From Micromonospora coerulea (GTDB lineage Bacteria; Actinomycetota; Actinomycetes; Mycobacteriales; Micromonosporaceae), in contig NZ_JAEMUW010000001.1 of NCBI RefSeq assembly GCF_016598485.1, positions 372,001-436,000 of the forward strand: 64,000 bases of DNA. The letters run 5' to 3'. The position numbers were made by a program, and so were the translations under genes. Under the pieces are notes generated by a model. It was not told the DNA's origin and ran no database searches. It saw only the letters and a program-made list of their open reading frames with translations. Position 1 is the stretch's first letter; the number at the start of each line of letters is the position of its first letter. Positions 28,686 through 37,387 of the stretch are shown one piece after another.

Positions 28686-29305
28686 CCGCCGTGTTCAGTC
28701 ACGGGCGGCTCCGGCTCTACCTGCTCAAGCTCCTCGACGACGGCCCCCGGCACGGTTACGAGCTGATCCGGCTGCTGGAGGACCGCTTCCTCGGGCTGTA
28801 CGCGCCGAGCGCGGGCACCATCTATCCCCGGCTGCAACGGCTGGAGGTCGAGGGCCTGGTCACCCACACCGCCGCCGGCGGCCGCAAGGTCTACGACATC
28901 ACCGACGCGGGCCGCGCGGAGCTGCGGCAGCGCGCCGGCGAGCTGGCCACCCTGGAGTCGGACATCACCGCCTCCGTCGAGGACCTCTCCGCCCTGGCCG
29001 GTGAGATCCAGACCGAGGTACGCGGCTCGGTGCGCGACCTCAAGCGGGAGCTGCGCGAGGCGACCCGGCAGACCCGGCAGACCCGGCCGGGCCGGTGGGA
29101 GCAGCCGCCGCCCCGGCCCGCCGCCAACGGCGCCCCGTCGACCGCCGAGTCGCCGCTGCTCGCCGAGTTCGACCAGCGGCTCGCCGCGTTCACTGTGGAG
29201 GTCGGCGCGCTGGTCCGGGCCGGGCGGCTCAGCGACAGCCAGCTGCGTACGGCGATCCGGGTGCTGGACGGGGCGCTGGACGGGCTGCGCCGGCTGCTCC
29301 GCTGA
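28682..29305 (+). CDS. PadR family transcriptional regulator
   Basis: 207 residues. Winged helix at the N-terminus: LLDDGPRHGYELIRLLEDRF and SAGTIYPRLQRLEVEGLV are the PadR signature. A long helical C-terminal part (about 90-207), including an Arg/Gln-rich stretch, probably mediates dimerisation. GTG 28682 overlaps the DUF4097 stop. It likely represses its own operon through the palindrome at 27760-27777. Confidence 0.88.
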   Translation: MTAVFSHGRLRLYLLKLLDDGPRHGYELIRLLEDRFLGLYAPSAGTIYPRLQRLEVEGLVTHTAAGGRKVYDITDAGRAELRQRAGELATLESDITASVEDLSALAGEIQTEVRGSVRDLKRELREATRQTRQTRPGRWEQPPPRPAANGAPSTAESPLLAEFDQRLAAFTVEVGALVRAGRLSDSQLRTAIRVLDGALDGLRRLLR

Positions 29306-29311
29306 GCGGGT

Positions 29312-29334
29312 CCCCGGCCCCCCGTGGGCCGGGG
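29312..29334. terminator. Terminator hairpin after the PadR gene
   Basis: CCCCGGCCC (29312-29320) and GGGCCGGGG (29326-29334) form a 9-bp perfect stem with a 5-nt loop just past the PadR stop. Confidence 0.55.
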
Positions 29335-29340
29335 GCCGGC

Positions 29341-29358
29341 TCACAGGTTGTTTTCAGG
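29341..29358 (+). promoter_or_regulatory. Putative response-regulator direct repeats upstream of the two-component operon
   Basis: TCACAGG (29341-29347) and TTTCAGG (29352-29358) are 11 bp apart, the helical phasing typical of OmpR-family tandem sites. Similar repeats precede the htrA-like gene, suggesting autoregulation. Confidence 0.45.
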
Positions 29359-29401
29359 AACCGCCCAGCGCAGCCGCAGCGAGAGCGCGGATGATGGGCC
29401 C

Positions 29402-30103
29402 ATGGTGGCTACCCAGACCGAGGCGCGACTGCTCGTCGTCGAGGACGATCCCAACATCCTCGAACTGCTCTCCGCCAGCCTGCGCTTCGCCGGCTTCGAC
29501 GTGGCCACCGCGACGAGCGGCAGCGCGGCGCTGCACGCCGCCAAGGACCACCGGCCCGACCTGGTGGTGCTCGACGTGATGCTGCCCGACCTGGACGGCT
29601 TCGAGGTCATCCGGATGCTGCGCGAGGGCGGCACGCGTACCCCGGTGGTCTTCCTCACCGCCCGGGACGCCACCGACGACAAGATCCGCGGGCTGACCCT
29701 GGGCGGCGACGACTACGTCACCAAGCCGTTCAGCCTGGAGGAGCTGACCGCCCGGATCCGGGCCGTGCTGCGGCGTACCGCGACCGGCGAGCACGCGCCG
29801 TCCCGGCTCACCTTCGCCGACCTGGAGCTGGACGAGGAGACCCACGAGGTGCACCGGGCCGGCCAGCGGGTGCAGCTGTCCCCGACCGAGTTCAAGCTGC
29901 TGCGCTACCTGATGCTGAACGCCAACCGGGTGCTCTCCAAGGCGCAGATCCTCGACCACGTGTGGAACTACGACTTCCGGGGCGACGACAACATCGTCGA
30001 GTCCTACATCTCGTACCTGCGGCGCAAGGTCGACAACACCCAGCCGCGGCTGATCCACACCCTGCGCGGGGTCGGCTACGTGCTCCGCAAGCCGGCGGCG
30101 TGA
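29402..30103 (+). CDS. OmpR-family response regulator (MprA-like)
   Basis: 233 residues. Receiver domain with the acidic pocket VVEDDPN, phospho-acceptor Asp58 (VVLDVMLPDLDGFE), switch Thr in FLTARDA and Lys in VTKPFS, then a winged-helix C-terminal domain (LSPTEFKLLRYL, LRGVGYVLRKP). Gene order regulator-kinase-HtrA is that of mycobacterial mprA-mprB-pepD, so an envelope-stress role is likely. ATG 29402 lacks a strong ribosome site. The stop overlaps the kinase start. Confidence 0.9.
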   Translation: MVATQTEARLLVVEDDPNILELLSASLRFAGFDVATATSGSAALHAAKDHRPDLVVLDVMLPDLDGFEVIRMLREGGTRTPVVFLTARDATDDKIRGLTLGGDDYVTKPFSLEELTARIRAVLRRTATGEHAPSRLTFADLELDEETHEVHRAGQRVQLSPTEFKLLRYLMLNANRVLSKAQILDHVWNYDFRGDDNIVESYISYLRRKVDNTQPRLIHTLRGVGYVLRKPAA

Positions 30104-31656
30104 ACACGGTCCAGCAGGCCAAGGGGCGGCTGCGGAGCGTCCCGCTGCGGGTCAAGCTGGTCGCCTCGGTCCTGGCCCTGGTCGCCGCCGCGCTGGTGGT
30201 GATCAGTTCGCTCACCACGTACTTCCTGCGCAACTACCTGATCGGGCAGGTGGACGGGGAGTTGCAGGTAGCCAGCCTGCAGGTCGGCCGGGTGCTGCCC
30301 GACCTGGAAAGTGGCCGTGCCCGGGCGGCGCTGCCCACCGACTATGTCGTCGCGCTGGCCGACGACGAGCATGGCGGCAGGATCATCGGCTACGACCCCA
30401 CGCTGAAGTCGGACGACCTGCCCCGGGTGCCCGCGGACGTGGCCGGGTTCCGCAACGAGGAGGGCGCGCCGTTCATCGTCCGCTCAGCGGACGGCCACGA
30501 TCGCTGGCGGATGTTCTATCGGGAACTGCCCGACGGTCGGGTGCTCGGCGTCGGGCAGCACCTCACCGACGTCGACCTGGCGGTGAAGCGGCTGGTCTGG
30601 ATAGACCTGCTGGTCGGCGGAGCGGTGCTGATCATCCTGGCGTCGGTGGGCGCGGCGATCGTCCGGACCAGCCTCAAGCCACTGGTGGAGATCGAGCGCA
30701 CCGCGGCGGCCATCGCCGGCGGCGACCTGACCCGACGGGTGCCCGACCCGGAGGAGGGCCTCGACTGCCCCACCTCCGAGCTGGGCCGGCTCTCCCGGGC
30801 GCTGAACGCGATGCTCGCCCAGATCGAGGCGGCCTTCACCGCCCGCGCCGCCTCAGAAGCGGCGGCCCGCAGCGCCGAGGTCAGCGCCCGGGACGCCGCG
30901 GCAGCCGCGCAGGCGTCCGAGGCGCGGGCGCGGCGCTCCGAGGAGCGGATGCGGCAGTTCGTCGCGGACGCCTCGCACGAGCTGCGTACCCCGCTGACCA
31001 CCATCCGGGGCTTCGCCGAGCTGTACCGGCAGGGTGCGGCCCGCGCGCCGGAGCAGACCGCCGGCCTGCTGCGCCGGATCGAGGACGAGGCGGCCCGGAT
31101 GGGGCTGCTGGTGGAGGACCTGCTGCTGCTCGCCCGGTTGGACCGGGAGCGGCCGATCACGCTGGCCCCGGTGGAGCTGCCGGTGCTGGCGAGCGACGCG
31201 GTGCAGGCGGCCCGGGCGGTCGCCCCGGACCGCCGGATCGAGCTGGAGATCGAGCCGGGCTCCGGCACGCTGGTGGTGCACGGTGACGACGCCCGGCTGC
31301 GCCAGGTGATCGGCAACCTGATGACCAACGCGCTGACCCACACGCCGCCGGACGCCTCGGTGACCCTGCGGTTGCGTACCCAGCCGGGCAACCTGGCCGT
31401 GGTGGAGGTCGCGGACACCGGCCCGGGGCTGACCCCGGAACAGGCCGAGCGGGTCTTCGAGCGGTTCTACCGGGCCGACGCGGCGCGGACCCGGCGGGCC
31501 ACCGGGGTCACCAGCACCGGACTCGGGCTGGCCATCGTCGCGGCGTTGGTCGGCGCCCACCACGGCACCGTCGAGGTGGCCGAGACGCCGGGCGGCGGGG
31601 CGACCTTCCGGGTCAAGCTGCCGCTGCTGCCGGACGCCCCGGACCAGGCCGACTGA
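30100..31656 (+). CDS. Sensor histidine kinase (MprB-like)
   Basis: 518 residues. Membrane helix at about 20-45, an extracytoplasmic sensor loop to about 160, second helix 165-190, HAMP linker, a 60-residue Ala/Glu/Arg coiled coil, HisKA with phospho-acceptor His293 (DASHELRTPL), then HATPase with N-box NLMTNALTHTP, DTGPGLTP and GLGLAIV. GTG 30100 overlaps the regulator stop (GTGA). The coiled coil between HAMP and HisKA is longer than usual. Confidence 0.9.
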   Translation: MNTVQQAKGRLRSVPLRVKLVASVLALVAAALVVISSLTTYFLRNYLIGQVDGELQVASLQVGRVLPDLESGRARAALPTDYVVALADDEHGGRIIGYDPTLKSDDLPRVPADVAGFRNEEGAPFIVRSADGHDRWRMFYRELPDGRVLGVGQHLTDVDLAVKRLVWIDLLVGGAVLIILASVGAAIVRTSLKPLVEIERTAAAIAGGDLTRRVPDPEEGLDCPTSELGRLSRALNAMLAQIEAAFTARAASEAAARSAEVSARDAAAAAQASEARARRSEERMRQFVADASHELRTPLTTIRGFAELYRQGAARAPEQTAGLLRRIEDEAARMGLLVEDLLLLARLDRERPITLAPVELPVLASDAVQAARAVAPDRRIELEIEPGSGTLVVHGDDARLRQVIGNLMTNALTHTPPDASVTLRLRTQPGNLAVVEVADTGPGLTPEQAERVFERFYRADAARTRRATGVTSTGLGLAIVAALVGAHHGTVEVAETPGGGATFRVKLPLLPDAPDQAD

Positions 31657-31657
31657 C

Positions 31658-31686
31658 TTTCAGAAAACATTCAGGCACGTTCCAGG
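31658..31686 (+). promoter_or_regulatory. Three phased TTCAGG-like repeats upstream of the htrA-like gene
   Basis: TTCAG at 31659, TTCAG at 31670 and TTCCAG at 31680 recur every 10-11 bp on the same strand, matching the repeats at 29341-29358. This looks like the binding array of the neighbouring response regulator at a regulated protease gene. Confidence 0.5.
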
Positions 31687-31718
31687 CTGGTCGCAGTGCC
31701 AGGGGAGAAGGTGGTTCC

Positions 31719-33287
31719 ATGACCGAGTACGAGACCGACCCACAGCGGTCGCCGGCTCCCGCCGACGCCGAGCCGTCGCATTCCACCGCCGAGCTGCCCC
31801 CCGTCGAGCGCGGGCAGTCCGACTCCACCACGCCGGCCGCCGCGCCGGTTCCGGCCGACTCCCCGGCCGCCGGAACCACCGCCGCCGCAGCGCCCGACCC
31901 CACCGCCGCCACCGAGGCCGGCCGGCCGGCGACCCCGGCCCCCGCGAGCCCGTACGGTCCGCCGACGGCGACCCCGTCCGCCCCGCCGTACCCGGTCTCC
32001 GGGCAGCCGCAGCACCCGGTCTCCGGGCAGCCGCAGCCGGGTACGCCCTGGTACGGCGGGCAGCAGCAGACCGGCTGGCCCGCCGGGACGCCGCACCCGG
32101 GTGGTACGGGCTACCCGCACACCGGCGGGCCGGTCCCGCCGTACCAGGGGCACCAGCCCTACCAGCCGCACCACCTGGGCCAGCCGCACCAGCCCGGCCA
32201 GCCGGTCCCGCCGTGGGCCGCCGCGCAGCCGGCCCGGCCGAGCCGGGCGGGCAAGTTCGTCGGCGCGGGCGCGCTGGTGCTGGCGCTGATGTTCGGCTCC
32301 GGCGTGGCCGGCGGCGCGCTCGCCCTGGCCCTCGACGGGGACAGCGGGGTCACCCGCACCTACACGGCGGCGCCCGTGCTCAACAGCGCCGACCTGCCGA
32401 AGATCGCCGCCGCCGTCCAGGACAGTGTGGTCTCGATCATCACGGACAGCGGTGAGGGCTCCGGGGTGATCCTCAGCGCCGACGGGTTCGTGCTGACCAA
32501 CAACCACGTCGTCGCCTCCGCCAGCGGCGACACCGTGCGGGTGGTCTTCGCCGACGGCAAGACGGCGCAGGCCAAGATCGTCGGCACCGACCCGAAGACC
32601 GACCTGGCCGTGGTCAAGGCCAGCGGGGTCAGCGGGCTGAAGGCGGCGAAGTTCGGCGACAGCGACGGGATGCAGGTCGGCGACCAGGTGCTCGCCCTGG
32701 GCAGCCCGCTCGGCCTGCAGGGCTCGGTCACCGCGGGCATCCTCAGCGCCCGGGACCGCACCATCCAGGCCGGTGCCGAGGGTCAGCAGCAGAACCCGCA
32801 GCAGGCCGCCAGCTCCATCTCCGGCCTGCTCCAGACCGACGCCCCGATCAACCCGGGCAACTCGGGCGGCGCGCTGGTCAACACCCGGGGCGAGGTGATC
32901 GGCATCAACACCGCGATCGCGACCGCCGGGCAGGGCAGCAACGGCAACATCGGGGTCGGCTTCGCCATCCCGAGCAACAAGGCCAAGAACGTCGCGGAGA
33001 AGCTCCAGCGCGGCGAGAAGGTCAGCCACCCGTCGCTCGGGGTCAGCGTCAACGCCGCCGAGGACGGCGGGGCGCTGGTCGCGGCGGTCACCCCGGGCAG
33101 CGCCGCCGAGAAGGCCGGCCTCCAGCGGGGCGATGTGATCACCAAGTTCGGCGACAAGGTGATCAACGACTCCAACGACCTGGTCGGCGCCGTCCAGGCC
33201 GGCAAGGTGGGCGACCGGGTCGAGGTGCAGTTCAAGCGGAACGGATCGGCGCAGTCGGCGACCGTGACGCTCGCCGAGACGTCCTGA
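31719..33287 (+). CDS. HtrA/PepD-like membrane-anchored serine protease with PDZ domain
   Basis: 522 residues. A Pro/Gln/Gly-rich cytoplasmic N-terminus of about 175 residues, one membrane helix (GALVLALMFGSGVAGGALAL), then a trypsin-like domain with His263 (TNNHVV), Asp295 (DLAVV) and Ser382 (NPGNSGGAL), and a C-terminal PDZ domain (LGVSVNAAEDGGALV onward). It degrades misfolded envelope proteins. ATG 31719 has a GGGGAGAAGG site. The N-terminal tail contains a perfect two-copy 24-bp repeat. A strong hairpin follows the stop. Confidence 0.93.
   Translation: MTEYETDPQRSPAPADAEPSHSTAELPPVERGQSDSTTPAAAPVPADSPAAGTTAAAAPDPTAATEAGRPATPAPASPYGPPTATPSAPPYPVSGQPQHPVSGQPQPGTPWYGGQQQTGWPAGTPHPGGTGYPHTGGPVPPYQGHQPYQPHHLGQPHQPGQPVPPWAAAQPARPSRAGKFVGAGALVLALMFGSGVAGGALALALDGDSGVTRTYTAAPVLNSADLPKIAAAVQDSVVSIITDSGEGSGVILSADGFVLTNNHVVASASGDTVRVVFADGKTAQAKIVGTDPKTDLAVVKASGVSGLKAAKFGDSDGMQVGDQVLALGSPLGLQGSVTAGILSARDRTIQAGAEGQQQNPQQAASSISGLLQTDAPINPGNSGGALVNTRGEVIGINTAIATAGQGSNGNIGVGFAIPSNKAKNVAEKLQRGEKVSHPSLGVSVNAAEDGGALVAAVTPGSAAEKAGLQRGDVITKFGDKVINDSNDLVGAVQAGKVGDRVEVQFKRNGSAQSATVTLAETS
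31990..32037 (+). repeat. Tandem 24-bp repeat in the htrA-like gene
   Basis: Two exact copies of a 24-bp unit starting ACCCGGTCTCCGGG (31990-32013, 32014-32037) encode PVSGQPQH/PVSGQPQP in the disordered cytoplasmic tail; copy number could vary between strains. Confidence 0.8.
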
Positions 33288-33310
33288 CGGACACGGACCT
33301 TCCTCCGCCA

Positions 33311-33357
33311 GGCGGCGGGTGACGGAGCCAAGGGGGTTGGCTCCGTCGCCCGCCGCC
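33311..33357. terminator. Strong terminator after the htrA-like gene
   Basis: 21-bp stem (33311-33331 with 33337-33357, one G-T wobble), GGGGG loop, followed by TTT. One of the longest hairpins in the window. Confidence 0.85.
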
Positions 33358-33449
33358 TTTCCGTGCCCGCTCACCCCGGTCGGGTGAGCCGGACTCACCC
33401 CGGGCGGCGACACCCTCGACGGACGGGAACCGTACGGGGAGGGGACGCC

Positions 33450-34121
33450 ATGACCACCGCAGCCGCTGTCCGCACCGATCCGGAGATCCAGCGGGACGTG
33501 CTCGACGAACTCGACTGGGACGCCCAGACGCGGCCGACGGAGATCGGCGTGACGGTGTCCGGGGGCGTGGTGACGCTCACCGGCTGGGTGGACAGCTACG
33601 CCCGCCGCTGGGCGGCCGAGCGCTGCGCGCACCGGGTCCGCGGGGTCCGGGCGGTCGCCAGCGACATCGAGGTACGCCTCGCCGGCACGGACAACCGCAC
33701 CGACGGGGAAATCGCCATCGCGGCCGGTCGGGCGCTGGAATGGGACAGCTTCGTGCCCGCCGAGCGGCTGGACGTCACCGTCGCGAACGGCTGGGTGATG
33801 CTCCGCGGCGAGGTCGAGTACGGCTTCCAGCGGCGTACCGCCGAACGGGAGCTGCGCCGCCTGCGCGGCGTACGCGGGCTGACCAACCTGGTGGAGGTGC
33901 GTGCACCGAGTCCGCCCACCGACGAGCAGATCCGCCGGGACCTGCAACGGGCGCTGATCCGGCGGACCGGTACGGAACGCATCGAGGTGCGGGTCAGCGG
34001 GGACACCGTGCTGCTCGCCGGGGTGGTCCGCTCCTGGTGGCACCGGGACGAGGCGGAACGCGTGGCCTGGGCCATGCCCGGCGTCCGGGAGGTGCACGAC
34101 CGGCTCGTGGTGGCCGGGTGA
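33450..34121 (+). CDS. BON-domain protein with three BON repeats
   Basis: 223 residues containing three BON modules (about 10-75, 85-150, 158-223). Each has the pattern IGVTVSGGVVTLTGWV..A..AAER..HRVRGVRAVASDIEV, i.e. beta-strands around a GxVTLxG turn. No signal peptide is seen, so it is cytosolic or surface-bound by other means. BON domains bind phospholipid or peptidoglycan; the paralogues of this family in actinomycetes are stress-linked. ATG 33450 follows GGGGAGGGGA. Likely its own transcript, after the terminator at 33311-33357. Confidence 0.85.
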   Translation: MTTAAAVRTDPEIQRDVLDELDWDAQTRPTEIGVTVSGGVVTLTGWVDSYARRWAAERCAHRVRGVRAVASDIEVRLAGTDNRTDGEIAIAAGRALEWDSFVPAERLDVTVANGWVMLRGEVEYGFQRRTAERELRRLRGVRGLTNLVEVRAPSPPTDEQIRRDLQRALIRRTGTERIEVRVSGDTVLLAGVVRSWWHRDEAERVAWAMPGVREVHDRLVVAG

Positions 34122-34203
34122 CGCCCGGCTCGCGTCGTTTACCGCAATCGGGGCCGGGAAAGCGCCGCCGATCACGTTCGCCGGGGACCAACGGGGAGGA
34201 CTT

Positions 34204-35313
34204 GTGGCCATGAACCACGCGTCGGACCGCGCGCGGCCGTTGCGGATCGCGATGCTGGCGCCGCCGTGGCTGTCGGTGCCGCCACCCGGCTACGGCGGCC
34301 TGGAACAGGTGGTGGCCGGGCTGGTGGACGCCCTGGTCGGGATCGGTCACGCGGTGACCCTGTTCGGCGCCGGCACGGAGCACGGCACCACCGCCGACTT
34401 CGTCTCCACGGCGCCCGACCTGCAGTACGAGCGGCTCGGCGAGGCGCTGCCCGAGCTGGCCCACCTGGCCCGGGTCAACCAGCTGGTCTCCGCCGCCGAC
34501 TTCGACGTGATCCACGACCACACCACCATCGGCCCGCTGGTCGCCAGCCGGCGGGCGGTGCCCACCGTGGCGACCGTGCACGGCAACCCGGTGGGGGAGT
34601 ACGGCGCCGTGCTCAGCGGCACCGACCGCGGCGTCGGCCTGGTCGCCATCTCGCACACCCAGCGGCGGGCGAACCTGGGGCTGCCCTGGGTGGGCACGGT
34701 GCACAACGCGATGCCGGCGCAGGACTTCCCGCGCAAACGCGCGCCCGGGCGGGGGCCGGTGCTCTGGCTCGCCCGGTTCAGCCCGGACAAGGGCCCGGAC
34801 CTGGCGATCCGGGCCTGCCGGGCAGCGGGGCTGCCGCTCACCTTGGCAGGCAAGTGCAACGAGCCGGCCGAGCGCCACTATCTCCAGCAGGTGGTCGAGC
34901 CGATGCTCGACGAGGACGTGAACCTGGTGCTGAACGCCGACCGGCAGGCGACGTTGCGGCTGCTGCTCGACGCCCGGTGCCTGATCATGCCGATCCAGTG
35001 GGAGGAGCCGTTCGGCATGGTGATGCTGGAGGCGATGGCGACCGGTACGCCGGTGGTGGCGCTGCGCCGGGGCGCGGTGCCGGAGCTGGTCCGCCCCGGC
35101 CTGACCGGGCTGATCTGCGACCGCCCCGACGAGCTGCCACAGGCGCTGCGCGAGTCGTCCCGGCTGGATCCGGCCGACTGCGTCGCGCACGTCGCGGAGA
35201 ACTTCTCGGTGGAGCGGATGGCGCGCGGCTATGAGGCGGTGTACCGGAGCTTCCTCGGCGTCGGCACAACGGAACCCGGCGCGCGGGTGCCGGTCCGGTT
35301 GGCGGCCGGCTGA
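34204..35313 (+). CDS. GT4 family glycosyltransferase
   Basis: 369 residues, GT-B fold. N-terminal LRIAMLAPPWLSVPPPGYGGLEQVV and the C-terminal donor-binding motif EEPFGMVMLEAMATGTPVVALRRGAVPELV, with the EX7E glutamates, are typical of GT4 retaining enzymes. The acceptor is unknown. GGAGG (34195-34199) lies 4 nt from GTG 34204 and 10 nt from ATG 34210; either can be the start. Confidence 0.85.
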   Translation: MAMNHASDRARPLRIAMLAPPWLSVPPPGYGGLEQVVAGLVDALVGIGHAVTLFGAGTEHGTTADFVSTAPDLQYERLGEALPELAHLARVNQLVSAADFDVIHDHTTIGPLVASRRAVPTVATVHGNPVGEYGAVLSGTDRGVGLVAISHTQRRANLGLPWVGTVHNAMPAQDFPRKRAPGRGPVLWLARFSPDKGPDLAIRACRAAGLPLTLAGKCNEPAERHYLQQVVEPMLDEDVNLVLNADRQATLRLLLDARCLIMPIQWEEPFGMVMLEAMATGTPVVALRRGAVPELVRPGLTGLICDRPDELPQALRESSRLDPADCVAHVAENFSVERMARGYEAVYRSFLGVGTTEPGARVPVRLAAG

Positions 35314-35474
35314 CCGGTCAGGTCCGCGCCGGGGCCAGCGCGGCGGCCGCGGCGTCGAGCTGACGGACGTACGAGGTCGCACTCGGCGACGGCTCCGGCC
35401 CCCTGGGTGATCGCGGCGCCAGGGCCGGGCGGCGGCGGCGGGCCGGTTTCGGCACGCGTGCCAGGATGAACGTC

Positions 35475-36308
35475 ATGAGTGGCGGTCCGGTGGCGTTCGT
35501 GCTCGGCGGCGGGGGAGTGCTCGGCGCGGTCGAAGTGGGCATGCTGCGGGCGCTGTTCCGGGCCCGGATCCGCCCCGACATGGTGCTCGGCACCTCGATC
35601 GGCGCGGTGAACGGCGCCCTGGTGGCGGCCGACCCGACCGAGGCGGTGACCGACCGGCTGGTCCGGCTCTGGGCCTCCCCGGAGGCCAGCGAGGTGTACG
35701 GCGACTCGGTCGCCCGGCAGCTGCGCCGCTTCGCCGCCCGGACCCACCTGCACTCGCCCCGACCGCTGCGCCGCCTGCTCGAGAGCGAGCTGGGTGAGGA
35801 GACCACCTTCGCGGACCTGAAGGTGCCGTTCCGCTGCTGCGCGGCGAACATCGAGCGGGCCGCCGAGCACTGGTTCCACAGCGGACCGCTGGTGCCCGCG
35901 GTGCTCGCCTCGGCGTCGGTACCGGGGCTGCTGCCGCCCACCCAGATCGACGGCCAGCACTACATCGACGGCGGGATCGTCAACTCGATCCCGATCGGGG
36001 AGGCGGTCGCCGCCGGCGCCACGCGGATCTTCGTGCTCCAGGTGGGCCGGATTGAGCGGGAGCTGGTCCCGCCCCGGCGGGCCTGGGAGATCGCCCAGGT
36101 CGCCTTCGAGGTCGCCCGGCGGCACCGGTTCGCCCGCGAGATGGCGGCCCTGCCCGACGACGTGGAGGTGCACGTGCTGCCGACCGGTGGCGGGGGGCCG
36201 CGGGACGACAGCCCGTGGGCGTACCGGGACATGGCGGCCGTGGGGCGGCGGATCAGCCGGGCCTACACCGCGTCCCGGCACTACCTGGCGACCCAGCTGG
36301 ACCACTGA
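35475..36308 (+). CDS. Patatin-like phospholipase
   Basis: 277 residues. Oxyanion motif VLGGGGVLGA, nucleophile Ser41 in VLGTSIGAVNG, and catalytic Asp in YIDGGIVNS, so the Ser-Asp dyad is intact. It should hydrolyse acyl chains of membrane phospholipids at the cytoplasmic face. ATG 35475 has AGGA 9 nt upstream; ATG 35466 is possible. The stop overlaps the start of the acyltransferase gene (TGATG), a pairing that suggests deacylation-reacylation of lipids. Confidence 0.87.
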   Translation: MSGGPVAFVLGGGGVLGAVEVGMLRALFRARIRPDMVLGTSIGAVNGALVAADPTEAVTDRLVRLWASPEASEVYGDSVARQLRRFAARTHLHSPRPLRRLLESELGEETTFADLKVPFRCCAANIERAAEHWFHSGPLVPAVLASASVPGLLPPTQIDGQHYIDGGIVNSIPIGEAVAAGATRIFVLQVGRIERELVPPRRAWEIAQVAFEVARRHRFAREMAALPDDVEVHVLPTGGGGPRDDSPWAYRDMAAVGRRISRAYTASRHYLATQLDH

Positions 36309-37330
36309 TGCCGCTGCCGCCCCGGTGGGTACGCCGGTTGCTGCTGGCCCCCGGCGTGGTGCTGCTCGCCGTGGCGGTGGTGACCACGCTGCCGGTCTGG
36401 GCGCTGCTCGCGCTGGCCGCCTCGCCGCTGGTGCCCGGCCGGCTGCGCCCGCTGCGCCTGCTCTGGATCGGCACGGTCTACCTGGTCTGGGACGCGGCCG
36501 CGCTGCTCGCCCTCTTCCTCCTCTGGCTGGCCTCCGGCTTCGGCGTCCGGAAGCGGTCACCGGCCTTCCAGCGGGCGCACTACGTGCTGGCCGGGCGCTT
36601 CCTCCAGGTGCTGTTCTGGCAGGCCCGCTGGACGCTGCGGCTGAGCATCGACGTGGTCGGCACCGACCCGGACACCGCGCTGCCCGGCCGACCCGAGCTG
36701 GTGCTCTGCCGGCATGCCGGGCCGGGTGACTCGTTCATCCTGATCCACGCGCTGGTGAACTGGTTCCACCGGGAGCCCCGGATCGTGCTCAAGGAGAGCC
36801 TGCAGTGGGACCCGGCGATCGACGTCCTGCTCAACCGGCTGCCCAACCGGTTCATCGCCCCCGGGCCGGACGGCCGGGACACGATGATCGCGCAGATCGG
36901 CCACCTCGCCAGCGGCCTGGACGACGACGACGCGTTCGTGATCTTCCCGGAGGGCGGCAACTTCACCCCCAGCCGGCGGTTGCGGGCCATCGCCCGGCTC
37001 CGGGCGCTGGGGCTGGAGCGGATGGCGCTGCGCGCCGAGCGGATGCAGCACGTCCTCGCGCCGCAGCCGGGCGGGCTGCTCGCCGCCCTGGACGCCGCCC
37101 CCGACGCCGGGATCATCTTCGTGGCGCACACCGGGCTGGACCGGATGCTCACCGTGACCGACGTGTGGCGCGAGCTGCCGATGGACAAGCGGATCGTGAT
37201 GCGGTTCTGGTCGGTGCCGCCGGAGGAGGTGCCCACCGGCCGGCAGGAACGCATCGACTGGCTCTTCGACTGGTGGGCGCGGATCGACGGCTGGATCGCG
37301 GCCAACCGGGACGGCGTCCCGACCGGCTGA
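36308..37330 (+). CDS. PlsC-like acyltransferase coupled to patatin
   Basis: 340 residues. Two N-terminal hydrophobic hairpins (about 8-75), then a PlsC fold with catalytic H-X4-D (CRHAGPGDS) and FPEGGNFTP. The His-box context differs from ordinary AGPATs (RHAGPGD instead of NHxSxxD), similar to the lysophospholipid-acyltransferase-like subgroup of actinomycetes. Start ATG 36308 shares one base with the patatin stop. Role likely in lipid remodelling; the exact acceptor is unknown. Confidence 0.78.
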   Translation: MPLPPRWVRRLLLAPGVVLLAVAVVTTLPVWALLALAASPLVPGRLRPLRLLWIGTVYLVWDAAALLALFLLWLASGFGVRKRSPAFQRAHYVLAGRFLQVLFWQARWTLRLSIDVVGTDPDTALPGRPELVLCRHAGPGDSFILIHALVNWFHREPRIVLKESLQWDPAIDVLLNRLPNRFIAPGPDGRDTMIAQIGHLASGLDDDDAFVIFPEGGNFTPSRRLRAIARLRALGLERMALRAERMQHVLAPQPGGLLAALDAAPDAGIIFVAHTGLDRMLTVTDVWRELPMDKRIVMRFWSVPPEEVPTGRQERIDWLFDWWARIDGWIAANRDGVPTG

Positions 37331-37387
37331 CCCTGCGCCGGCCCGCCGATCCAGCCGATCGGCAGGAATGCCACGTAGGGTGCGCTG

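Noticed and set aside
35318..35476. Short minus-strand ORF between GT4 and patatin genes
   Set aside because: Arg/Pro/Ala-rich, no ribosome site and no recognisable family; its start overlaps the patatin start. Probably chance.
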